Shown: in pieces, positions 14,501 to 26,000 of the stretch
How the letters are laid out: every line of letters begins with the position of its first letter
How positions within the stretch are numbered: the stretch's first letter is position 1
NCBI GenBank assembly: GCA_014549065.1
Contig: JACDOX010000051.1
Coordinates: 3,636,807-3,700,806, forward strand
DNA from: Cardinalis cardinalis
Taxonomy: Eukaryota > Chordata > Aves > Passeriformes > Cardinalidae
Direction of reading: 5' to 3'
DNA length: 64,000 bases
Notes under the pieces: model-generated
What the model saw: only the letters and a program-made list of their open reading frames with translations
Database searches by the model: none
Told to the model about the DNA's origin: nothing
Made by a program: the position numbers and the translations under genes

Positions 14501-17500
14501 CCTGGTGCCTTCATTGACCCAGCAACCATGATCCTTTGACCCTGTGGAATACCCCAAGCCTTTGCTGCAGCCAGAATGGCCTTATTTGGAACCCTAGGAC
14601 ATGGGGTTACTCAATTTTAGGGTGCATGATTCCAGGCTGAGCTCAGGAGATGCACCACAAGGTCTGTGTGCTGAGGGATCAGGAACTGATGCGCTGGTTC
14701 GAGTGGGTTTGACCGTGATAGGAGAGATGCAAACCCTGACCCATTAATGGGGCTAAAGTGATCAACACCAGGCTCTGTAACCCACACTCCATGGACAGAC
14801 AACTCTCCAAAGGGCTTGTTACATCCTGGGTTTCCTTCATCCGCAGAAATCCCTCCCAGCAAAGCCTCCATGTGAGGAAGACTTCTGAAAGATGGAAATG
14901 GGTCATCTTCTCTCCCAACACTCTCATCTTTCCAGCCCTGGGGAACCACTTAAAAGCATTAGGTGACAAATGTTTTGTTCCAAGCAATGCAGAGGCCCCA
15001 TGGAACTTGTCTTCTGACACCTCTGCTGGTAAACGAGCCAGTGGCACAACAACATGACAAGGGATTTAAAAATTAAGTCTCCCCAGACACTCCCTGGGGG
15101 TGCTTTTGCTACAACATGCTGCCCTGCTGCCACATTCCTACATTTCCTTGTTTTACAAGAAATGGATTTCTCCTCTCAGTGAAACTTTAATGTGACAAAA
15201 GGAAGGGGCACTGCAGTAGTGCAGGGCTGCTTTTTGTTGGACACCATGCACAGGGCTGCCTGTGGTAGGGCATTCCCTGAACTTGCCTTTGCACAGCCAA
15301 TCATTCAGATCAGAAATAAAAAGTCCCTTTGAGAAGGAATAGTCAGAGTGTGAAGGTTTTGGCTGTGAACTTTTCATGCTAGGAGGGAAAACAAAGTTAG
15401 AGAGGGTGAACAAGACAGGCCATTGGAGCAGAATGGGACAGGCCATGTTTCAAACAGCTGCTCTCTTCCCTCCCAGGGGTTTGAGACATGGCAAGACTAC
15501 TCAAGACATGTAGGAGCCCTCCAGTGACAGCCCACAGCCCACCTCAGCCTCCACCAGCCAAAGCTGTGTTATCAATGGCTGTCTCCTCCCTCCCAGTACC
15601 TGCTGCTGTAAATCATAGCCCAGAGCAATGCTTAAGAGAAAGCATCTAAATCACAACATAAAACAGGTCAGAGCTGCAATTATGATCAGTGAAGCAGGCA
15701 TCAGTATGTTGTGCATAATTAAAATGACTGTAGGACTTCTCTATAAATATCAGCCAGAAAAGTGTCTCTTTGTGTGTGGGCACAAAAATGAGATGCAGGA
15801 AACAGCCTGCTCTGATGTGACAACACGACCTTGGAACAACTTTGTTGCCTCCACACCAGACTAATTACACTGTTGAAATGTCTGATTGTGTCCCTCTCAC
15901 CATCAGCAGCAACCAAGCCTTTGCAGCAATAAATGTGGAGCGAGTACCAGTTCAATAAAGAGGCACAGACAGACTCATTCTGCTGCCCCTTGAAGTTCTC
16001 TGAAGCTGCAGTTCCAAGAGCAGAGGCTCTCATTCTCTCCTTTAAAAGTCTGAACTCAGCTTGGAGATGAAATCTGCTCAAGATGATAAATGGATACCAT
16101 GCAAAGCTTGTCTTACACACGTCTTTAAATATTTTACTTACTGCTCATCAATCTTGGCCATCTATGCAGCATTCTTAACTACTTTGCAGNGAGAAATCCG
16201 AGCCCTCCGGGGAATTTTGGGAAGCAAAATACATTCCCAATCTTCTCAATGCTCTGATGACAGGAAATATGGAAATGTTAAATGGAGAGTGGTGCTAAAG
16301 GAGAGAGCTGTTGCTTCAGACAGCTTTGTTATTGCCCCAGACTGAACCATGGGGCAAGGCTGGACCCAGGGGTCAGGGGCAAATCCACACAGTGCATTTT
16401 GGACCTTNTGGGTCCCAATATTCCCAATTTCACTGGCAACAACTCAGAAGCACAAATCAAGTCTGAAACTCTGTACATGGCAGGCTCCATAACTGAGCAG
16501 GTGAGTAACATCACTGGTCATGAGCAGCACAAAGAGACTCTTCCCATTAGCACAGAGAAAAACCAGAAGTTTGGCAAGTGACAACACGTGAGGTATGTTT
16601 TTATTCAGAGCTATTTCAAAACACAAATACTTCAATCAATAATCACTCACCTCCCATTCAATACCCCAGTAATCCCCTTTTGTCCAGCATAATGCCTAGA
16701 CACAATTTTATTGACCCAGCAGTATTCTCCCAGGACACACCATTCTCTGACTGCTAATGACCAGGTGGGTACATTTCTCCCTGCAGCCAAGTATTTATCA
16801 GGCAGAAGGAAAATATGGGATTCATTGATGCATAAAACATTGCAGATAAATAATAATGAAAGACCTATGCATCATTCTTGTCAATGTGCTGAGAAGATTT
16901 GCTGAATGCACAGAGGCTGGGGGGAGAAAGAAAAAAAANCCAAAAGTCTTCATCTGTGAAAACAAATATTGAGGCAAAAGCTCACTCAGGGGCTAAAGGG
17001 ACTCTTCCACCAAGACCAGACTATTAGGACTGGAAAATACACAGNCTGATCTTGTGTCTAAAAATGTAACATGCAAATGCAACCAATGCTCCAAAAGAAA
17101 TGCTCTAAGCCATCTTACAACCCAAGGAATGGTTATAAAATGCATATTGAGTTGGGGGGAAAATTACGAGATTTCATAAATTAAATATTTTTTATTATTT
17201 CACAAGCTGAATGAGTAAAAGAGACTGGATAAATTAGTTAATCTAAATTATTTTCCATATGAAATATTAATATGCTGGACAGCAATCAAAAGTCATGAAC
17301 TGAACAAAATAAAAGCCTGCAATGAAATGAACTGGAACACTGTGAAAAACAGGAAAAATAAGCAAGGAGGAAACAGCTGTCATTCTCAAATCACTCAAAT
17401 ATAGATCTCCTTTATAAAGAATAATGGTGCATCCCAAATGGTTATTTCCTTAAAATAACCTATATAAAGTACTAAAGGAGAGGCACATAATACACGGCAC

Positions 17501-18694
17501 TGCTGCAGCTCTGTCAGGTCACCATTCCCTTTTTAAGGTGTTATACTGCTCGAGCTTCTGCTGGGAATTCTCCCTCATAAATCTCCTTTACATGTCCCTT
17601 TTCAGGGCTGACATTTGAGGGATGCTATGGAAAGAGTTGGAGATGCTCTGGAATAACTCCATGGAGCTGGTAACCCTCCGCAGGCAGGAGCAGCTCCCTG
17701 GGAGATCCCACTCACAGAGCAGAGGTTTTGGTGCAGGACAGGAGCCAGGCAGTCTCAGGAGCCATTGGGACACCAATGAACTCCAGGTTCAGANGCTCTT
17801 GAGCCCTGGGAAACCACTCTTGGAGCAGGGCAGTTCTAGCACAGCCCACATGCAGCATCTCAACCCCACTTGTGTGGGGACAGAGGGGAAAAAAACACCT
17901 TGCACAACACCAGGCCAAAGCCCCTGTGACCCAGTGCTGTGCTGAATAAAGTGGAAAAAGTGCTCTGAAATGCCAGCCTTGCCCAGCTCATGGAGCAGCC
18001 TGGTAGCACTTTGTGCATTTTACCATTTTACCCATCTCCTGTTGCTCCACCTCAGGGAAAACCAACATCTGTCTGTGAATTCATTCCTCTGGCAGAGCCT
18101 GTTAAGTGCTCAGCTGCCCTTCTCCATTTCCCTCACCCTTGCAGGAGACAAACTCCATTCAAGGCAAGTAACATAAAGAAAAGCTCATTTCCTTTGAACT
18201 TATTTACAAGTTTTACCATTAAACTTGCCCACATTATGCAAGCAGCTTGCAATCTTCCCTAATTCTCTGACTTTAATTATATAATTGAACAACCTAAAAA
18301 CTCATTTTTTCCAGGAAACATTAAACATTACCATCTTAATGAAATTCTTAATGAAACCGTCCTCCCTGCATGCAAATGACTGGCACTGGATTTGCTTATC
18401 ACACTGATAGACAAAAGGACAAATGCCCTTCCTTTTGTCAACCATCAGGAGTGACAGCCCTTCCCAAGGACACTCCTCCTCCATGGATGGATAAGGCTGA
18501 CACAGTCACAGGCAGGAGGAAGGCATCACAACAGGGAAGGGTGAGGAAGCAGCCAGGGAAGGTCAGTAAGAGGGAAAAAACCAACAAAAGACACAAAGTC
18601 AAGGAAAACTCTTTACCTTAAGCTCAGCCAAGTTCTGAGGCATCGAATTTGCAGGCAACCCCTAACAAGGGGAGAGGATTATGAGGAGGATTCC

Positions 18695-18766
18695 ATCTTA
18701 GAAAGTTAATTAATTACTTTATTATACTATATTAATCTATATTATATTACATTAAATATAAACTGA
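18695..18766. repeat. AT-rich simple sequence
   Basis: An almost pure A+T tract with imperfect repetition of TTAATTA, TATATTA and ATATTAC strings. It is low-complexity sequence of the kind that mutates by slippage. No gene overlaps it. Confidence 0.5.
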
Positions 18767-19033
18767 ATCTGCCAAGCACTCAACTGCTCTGAATCTCATG
18801 ACTGTCACCCGACAGTCCTGACACACACACACAGACACTGGCCCTGACAGGCCAAGGAAACAAAACACCATCACCCTGGGTAAACAATCTCCATATTGCA
18901 TTCTACTTTTGCACAAACACAGGCACAGCAAATGAGAGAAGAATATTCTTGGNAAGAATTGTGCCTTGCTTTTCTCTGTGAAGAGAAATGTGGTGGCCCC
19001 GAGGGGCTCTGCATCAGCTGAGCTGTGACACAC

Positions 19034-19071
19034 GGGGNGGGGGGGGAAGAGCTGGAGAGGGGGGTCTGGGG
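19034..19071 (+). other. G-rich tract, possible G-quadruplex
   Basis: Four runs of G (GGGG, an N-interrupted run of eight G, six G, then GGGG) lie within 38 bases, separated by one N, a 12-base spacer and TCT. This fits a loose G-quadruplex pattern on the plus strand. It lies in intergenic DNA with no gene attached, so its role is unknown. Confidence 0.4.
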
Positions 19072-21593
19072 TCTCAGCAGGGTCCTGTTGCAGCCATGTG
19101 CTGTCCATAAGGAAAAAACTGTGGGGCATTTTAGACCTTTGACTGTCATAACCTGTTGCAAGAGACTTGGCTCAGCCTCACCCACCTCAAACACCCTCCT
19201 TGTTTTGCCTTTGTCTCAGGGAGACTCTTGGCTCCAGCTCCATGGCTACAGACATGGTTCACTCACCAAAACCCAAGAAACCACCTGGGAAGGAGCCCTG
19301 CCCATGGCATGGCTGTGCTGGGGACTCTTGTNCTTCTTGTCCTTCCTGAGCTGGACATGCCCATCATGTCACAGCACAGAGGGATGCTGCTGTATCAAGC
19401 TGCAGCTGTACTGCAGGGACCCAAGATATCTGCAGGGGNGAAACCTCCAGGAAAAGCTGCAAGAGAGCAGGGGAAAACAGAAACCAGCACTCAACTCCCA
19501 TTGCCTCTCTCACCTCACCCACCAGCTTGCCAGTCCTTTGTACCAAACCAGCTGCAGAGAGGAGTGTCTGTCCCCCACCTTTTAGGAACCAGGTCCTGTT
19601 TTGGTCCCTGGCTGCTCTCCACAGCAGACTTTTGAGGCACTGGCCCAGCCATCACAAATTTGATTTACAGGCTGCAGCACTGTTTTCCCAAAGCAGACCC
19701 ATTCTGCTCCCTTCCAGCCTTTTCTTGCAGGGTATTTTTACACAGCCAAGCTCTTGTGCAGCACCAAGCTCTACCCAGCTGAAGAAATTTTTGTCATGAA
19801 TATTTCGGGTGCATCCTCTCCTTCACTGTCACTTTGTGACCTCCAGCTCTTGTTTTTGATACCAGTTCAAAGACACCACAAATGTCTTTCATTTTTATTC
19901 CCATCAAAAACATGTGTAGTTCAAAGACACGACCTTGGTGCCTGCTTCTGCAAACAACACTGGCCTCAGTGCTACACCCAAATCCATGTCACTGAATCAG
20001 CTTGCTCAAGCCTCCCCTAAATCTAATTCTCATAGACAGAGCAGAATAGTTTTATTCAATAAGCATTAATTAGTTCTTTTTTTCTCCTCTCCCCTGCTCC
20101 ACTGCACTTACAGTGTCCTCTCCCTTTGNCCTACAGGTACACCTCACCCTGCTGCAGCTCCGAGATTGTCCTGATGATTTATTGACAGTAAAACTCAAGC
20201 CCCAGGTGCCTTTCCTGATTTACACTCAGATTTGCAATTATGTGGTAGGTGGTCATAGCAAACTTCAAAATAAACAGAGATAGATGTGATGAGTAATTGA
20301 GAGGGAAAGAAGAAAAAAGCAAAGAGGACTTCAGTGTCCTGGAACTACCCTAACCAGAAGGTCTGGGAGGGAANATTGCAAGAATTAAAGATCCAGCAGA
20401 GCTTTGGAGAGGGAGATCTGAACCTGACCCCTGCGTGGCCTCCACTAAGGGCATTCTGCTCCTCAGATTCCTGCTGCTGTCAGCTCTGGCAGTTTTAAAG
20501 ACATTAGGGCAAAATGGTCTTTTCCATTTCAAGTCTAAAAAATGTAAATATTTTTGAGTCAGCTACAAATACCTGACAAGNTAATTGCTTGGTATTATTA
20601 GGAGATTAAAGAATTAATTTTACTTGGGTCATGCATCTAATCCAGGTGAATTTCTTATGCTGGTTTGAAGAAAATGGTTAGGGAGCCTTGATTTGACAAG
20701 TTCCCACCAGTCTTGATTTCTCAGCTAAAAAATCTGCCAAATTCTCCCCACAGTTGCAAATAAATTCTGTTTGCTAGCTCTCTATCCTTCCTTAAAGTAC
20801 CACAGCCCTGCCAGCACCAGAACATTATCTGTCCAGAGCAGAAATGCTTTTNAAAGCTCTGATAGGCAAAGAGGTTCTTGATTCCACAACAGCTCATGAT
20901 CCTAAAGAACAACAGGAACAACCTTAATCACAATTAACAGTCTTGGTGCTTGAACAGTCCAGCTGAAACCAACTGATATTTGTCCAGCAGAGTAAGAAAA
21001 CATCCAGAAAGCACAGGGGACCANAACACAGCCACTGAGGCCCAAATCAACTCATTAAAAGAAACAAATGGGAGCAATTCCATTGGCCTCAGTGGGAATT
21101 CAACCCAGTGTACAGCTCATAAAGCACTTTCACCAAGTGCCTTTCTTTCAAGGCTCTTTACAGCAGAGGTGCATCATTANTTGCTATAACCCCAGAACCT
21201 TCCCCTGGTCTGGTTTGTTTTTCACTCTGTGATTCATTCCAGTCTCTCAGAGTATTCCCTAGCTGTGCATTTTTGTCCCTGGCNTTGTTTGCTGTCCTTA
21301 GCATCCCAAGTTCTGTATTCCTCACCAATTATTTATAGAAGGGACTCATCCAGCCCCAGATCCATGCCCCCAGCCTTATGGCAGTGCAGCTCCAGCTGTT
21401 TGTCTCCCAGGAATTCAATCACCTTTCTGCTTCTTGTTTCTATATTACCTATATCATGGTAGCATTTGTGATGACAAAAAGCAACTCAACATGCTCAAAT
21501 CACACATATGAGCCCAAAACCAAAACTCTATCCCACTTGCTACACAGATTTCTGTCTAACTTGGTTTTCTGTCTCCCTTTCCCTTCCTCCCTA

Positions 21594-21686
21594 TTCTTCT
21601 CCCCCTTTTCCCTTTCCCTCTGTTCTTCTCCCCCTTTTCCCTTTCCCTCTGTTCTTCTCCCCCTTTTCCCTTTCCCTTCCTCTCTG
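21594..21686. repeat. Pyrimidine minisatellite, 29-bp period, about 3 copies
   Basis: Three head-to-tail copies of a 29-base pure C/T unit beginning TTCTTCTCCCCC and ending CCCTCTG start at 21,594, 21,623 and 21,652. The third carries a small insertion before its CTCTG end. The first two copies are identical. The plus strand is all pyrimidine and the minus strand all purine, so the tract could form triplex (H-DNA) structure. It explains the repetitive Phe-Pro-Ser-Leu frames on one strand and Lys-Gly-Glu-Arg frames on the other, which are not proteins. Confidence 0.9.
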
Positions 21687-22950
21687 TTCTTCTCTATTTG
21701 TTAAAGAAAAAACAATTTTTGCCTTTCCAAGTTGGAATTCTGCAGTGACAGGATGGGGAAGGGACCCCTCAGCAGTGGGAAGGGGCAGACAGCCAAGTGC
21801 CTTGGAGATGCACCAGAAGTGCTGACTCTGCTCCTCAGAAACAGGAGCAGCCTCCTGGTCATGCTCCATGGCTCAGACCAGCAAGGATGCCCTTTCCAAA
21901 GGAGGGATATTGATTGCCAGGAACCATCCCACCACCACCCCCTGGCAGGAGGTCACTACAAAACTTCCCCTCCTCTCACTCACATCCATCTTGTTGACTC
22001 TTGTGGAGATTCTGCAGATTACAGCAGAGCAACTGAATTATTCCAGCTAATGAGAACGTAATGTTTCATCACCAACTTCCACAGTCACTTAAATCTATCC
22101 TTATCTAATTAATTTTGCAAAAACAAAAAGTGACTAGGCAAATAAACTCCACAATGTGACAGCTGTAGTTTCATGAGTTNCACTCTCTTGGTCTGTTTGC
22201 TGACCGAACAGTAAGAGGGGCAAAGAGAAAAGCATGAAGAAATTACTCTATGAATTATTTCCTNTAAATCAGTGCAAAATTTGAGGGCAAAAAACGCCAC
22301 AAGTGAATCACTTTAGCTCTGTAAAATTGTCACCACTGCCATCCTGCTATTGAAAGGCACAGAGGCTTGGGAGTGGCAAATGAAACAGAGCTGAGCTACA
22401 CAGAGCTAAGGCAGCCAGAGCCCATCTCAGAAAAGCAAAATTAAACAACATTAGCAATGACCCATTTCCTCACTCAGCAGGGGCCAGCTGAGCTAATCTG
22501 GCACTGGAGGAAACATGCTGAGGGTTTTCCCACACAGAGATTGCTCTCTGCCAACACTTCCACTAATCCACCTTGCCCCAAAATGGTTGACCATTTCTGT
22601 TTAAAGAAATAAGTGGGGATTAAGAGGAGGAAGCCTGAAATCCAACTGTATTGAAATTAAACTGGCAGGGAAGGAGAACTGCTGAGAAAGAGGGATTTGC
22701 TCTGGAAAGAGCTGCTGTGGGATGGGTGTTTGTGCAGAGGGTGTAGCTGTCACACCCCACTGATGCCCTCACTAGCACGGGGGGGATGCTCATTTCTGGG
22801 GGTTTACACTTGGTTTTTTCCTTTTTTAAGTACAAAAANGAATTCTCTGCCTGTTGACCTCCAAGGGAACAAGCTCAAACAATTTCAGCCACGCAGACAG
22901 ACCTTTCCCTTGTGCTGTAGGTAAATGTTTTCACTTAAANTGCAGTGACA
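21687..22950. other. Intergenic DNA, no gene recognised
   Basis: No coding, RNA or mobile feature could be supported between the pyrimidine minisatellite and the CR1 tail. The open frames here are short and overlap on both strands. Confidence 0.5.
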
Positions 22951-23013
22951 GCAATGTTGGACTCAATGACCTTAAAGGTCTTTTCCAACCTNAACGATTT
23001 TATGATTCTGTGA
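22951..23013 (+). mobile_element. CR1 LINE 3' tail, 5'-truncated
   Basis: The segment reads as the last 60 or so bases of an avian CR1 retrotransposon: GTTGGACTC, ATGACCTTAAAGGTC, TTCCAACC, then the short 3'-terminal repeat related to ATTCTATGATTCTGTGA. CR1 elements in birds are usually severely 5'-truncated, so only the 3' UTR remains and there is no coding capacity. The element is in plus orientation. The 5' junction is approximate because CR1 makes no clear target-site duplication. Confidence 0.85.
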
Positions 23014-26000
23014 CAGCTGCTTCAAGTGTTTGCTCCCATCTTCTCCCCCTCACTCCCCTCTAACACTTTTACTTACTTTGCCTATATCTACAGACACTTG
23101 TATNCTCTTTGCTACCACTTCCATTTGCCCACTTTTTCCCCTTAAAAAAAGAAGGCAGCCCCATCAGCTGATGCCTCCTGGCAGAGATCTTTGACTGCAA
23201 TCAGAGCAATCCTCATTTATTCCAGCTGAGGATCTGACCCCAGGACTTCCAGTGCTTGAGCTGTAATAGAAGTAGAATCAGACCAGGCCATTACATGTTT
23301 GGGAGAAGTCCAAGACACTTTCAGGTGCTGCAGACATCAGTGCCAGCAATTCTGCAATTTGTAAGGATTTTTTCCTCCATCTGAATCAAACAGGGATGAT
23401 CAGTGTGATGGGTAGGGCACACAGAGATCTCATCCAGGCACTCTTTTGATTATCAAGCATGCCAANATCTGCCACAAGGTTTAGTTGCAGGTTGAGGAGT
23501 CCAGGAACATGCACCAGNCCATTTTACAATTCAAGGCTTACTTACATTCCTGGGTTTTTTTGTGTTCAGCCCAAAAAGCAAGAGAGACCCCATAAGTCAG
23601 ACAGTCTGGTATGATATTGCTGCAAGGGCCATGACCCTCAATATGTGCCACTTCTGGCAAACAGAGCCATCTTCACATCCAAATTGGGACCATTTAGTTA
23701 AATTTGAAAGGAAGCTCAAGCTACACTAAAATCCAATCAAAGCAAACAACTGACACAAGAGATTGGTCACATTTTACACCCAAGCGTCCAAAGAGAAGTG
23801 GATTTTCATTCNCCCTTTCTTCCTTCAGATTGAACAATTTTATTGTGGTTTTTCCTACTTCTCCACAGGAAAGCCAGCCCAAGATGAGACAAAGGACAGA
23901 CACTACCAGGTCTTATCTTGAACCTCCACGTTTTCAACAAGAATGTGTAGCAGTTACACTCAAGACCCTAAAGGGCTNCTTTCCTCAGTACACACGGGCC
24001 ACTCCACAGATTGTACAAATCTTTGGGGATAATAATGGAATAATAATTCCTCAATTATGTCTGGATAAGGGACAGGGCACATTCTGCTTAAACTGGAATA
24101 CTAAAGCAGAACTACCAGCTCCTCTCTACCTGGCCACTCTCACTAGAACAGGNCACTATTATTTGCTCAATAAAGTGTTTTGCAAGACAAACCAAGAGCA
24201 TCACANGGTGACAGCGACACAAAACTCACCCTCAGCCCAAGAGCAGCATCAATATGTCACTGCACACAAGGAGGAGCAAAGAGCCTGACCCTGCACACAC
24301 CAACAGCAGCAGTTCCTCCTTGCAGGAGGAGAGCTCAGCCAAAGCCTGGCAAATACAATTAACAGGTGAGGAGAGGCACTTCCAAGAACAAACATGTTTA
24401 TTTGTACAGCTATTTTTACACTAGGATGAGGCATTCTGGCATAACTTGCCATGCCCTCCATTTCTGTCCCTCCAGCACTCTGCCAGTCTTCCAGGAAGGG
24501 CAGGAATAAGAATGTGGCTCTTTTCCTAAGCAATCTCATTTATTTCTTGGTTTGTCTTTCTCTACTAATGTCTTGGGTTAACTAATTGAATTAAAGCGGC
24601 TTAATTGAAACATCTTGGGTTAACTAATTGAGTTCAAGTTGAGACATGTTAAGTGCACTGCTTGTTTCTGATGCAGCAGGAAGGAGGAAAACCCCAAACA
24701 GTGAGTGTCAGAGCCCCCTGCATTTGCTGGCAGCATTTTTTTTTAACTTTGACATGGATTAGCATCATCAGAACAATATTATGGAGACTATTCCAATTTC
24801 TAGCCAAGAACAAGAGAGAAGATATTCCTTTTGTACAACAACATTTCTGTAAATTTTGTTTAGCTTGCGTGGGATACAGTTAATTACAGTAATCTATCAA
24901 ACTGGCACAAGGTAGTATTCACATACAAAGTTTTTCCTGCAGTCAGAATCCTTAGTTTTATATGAGACTGGTTTGTGCTAATTGAATTTTCACTTGGGTA
25001 GATAAAATCTTTAACAACTCTGGAATAACTAAGTGCTCTTTGTTCAATGATGTGGATCAGAATGATTTACAGCACCTTTCACATAATCATGCTAATTTTG
25101 CTTTCATATGATTAATTAAAACAATATGTCCTTTTTTTGTAAAATAGAATTAGTGCACCCAAGGAGACAGGTTTTATTGCAAACTTCTTTTTCTGGTAAT
25201 AAAAGCAATTTTCACACATCACCTTTTTGGCAAAGCTAAATAAACACACTTAAGTGGGCAAGGAAACTGCAGCTGAGGCCAGATCCCTGTGTGGGGAGGG
25301 ATTTGCAGATAGCACCAGGGATGGGCCAGCCCCAGTGCATGGCCAGCAGGAAGATTTTGGGGCCTCCAGGCCAAGGCCCCTTCCCACTGCCAGTTTGCTG
25401 TAGCCCATCTCTGCCTCCTCACATCCAGAGCCAAACTGAAGGACAGTCCTGGAGCAGCACAGAAACTCAAGGATGGATGAAATGGATGGTGGTTGTGGTG
25501 GAGCTCTGGATCCAGAGCATCCCTCTGCTCCAGGAGGGTCCAGGCTGAGCCNGCCCCATGGGAGGGCTGGGAGGGAATTACACAGGGCACTGCTCTGTGT
25601 GCTGGGTGCCAGCTTCATCCTGTCCCTTCAGTTCTGTTCCTGTGCCTTGGCAGGATTGTTTAGCTCTCCTTGAGGTAGATACTGATGAGATAGCCCAGAT
25701 AATGAGAACTGCTAGAGGAGAATGCTGAAGTGGATCCCATGGGGGGCTCTGGAGGGGAGGCAGGTGCTCTGGCTGGTGGCAAGAAGTGAAGAGGGACCCT
25801 CAAGAGGTGTTCTAATGGCACCAAAGATAATTGTGCAAGCTGATCCATGAGAATGTAGATTCACAGCCATCATTACAATTAATACCAACCATGTGGATGG
25901 CTGAACTCCCCACACAAAGCACTCAGTATTTACCTCCAAGGGCTCCCTCCTGCCTGATTTCACTTCAAGTCTGGATCAAAGCTGGGCCAGAAAGGTTACC

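Larger units (their letters stand above)
11521..21593. other. Intergenic DNA, no gene recognised
   Basis: No coding exon pattern, RNA gene or intact transposon is visible. Local features are an AT-rich stretch with TAATTA and TATATTA strings (about 18,700-18,765), a short CA run (about 18,822-18,835) and a G-rich tract (19,034-19,071). The open frame at 19,025-19,585 (186 codons) contains ambiguous bases, has no recognisable domain and overlaps equally long frames, so I do not call it. Confidence 0.55.

Noticed and set aside
19025..19585. 186-codon open frame on the plus strand
   Set aside because: The sequence is locally GC-rich with three Ns, overlapping frames are open on both strands, and the translation is unlike any family I know.
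21591..21869. Lys/Gly/Glu/Arg-repeat open frame on the minus strand
   Set aside because: It is simply the purine strand of the minisatellite read as protein.
23704..24288. 194-codon open frame on the plus strand
   Set aside because: It begins at TTG, contains four Ns that may hide stops, shows no domain and has no splice-site or promoter context. I treat it as chance.
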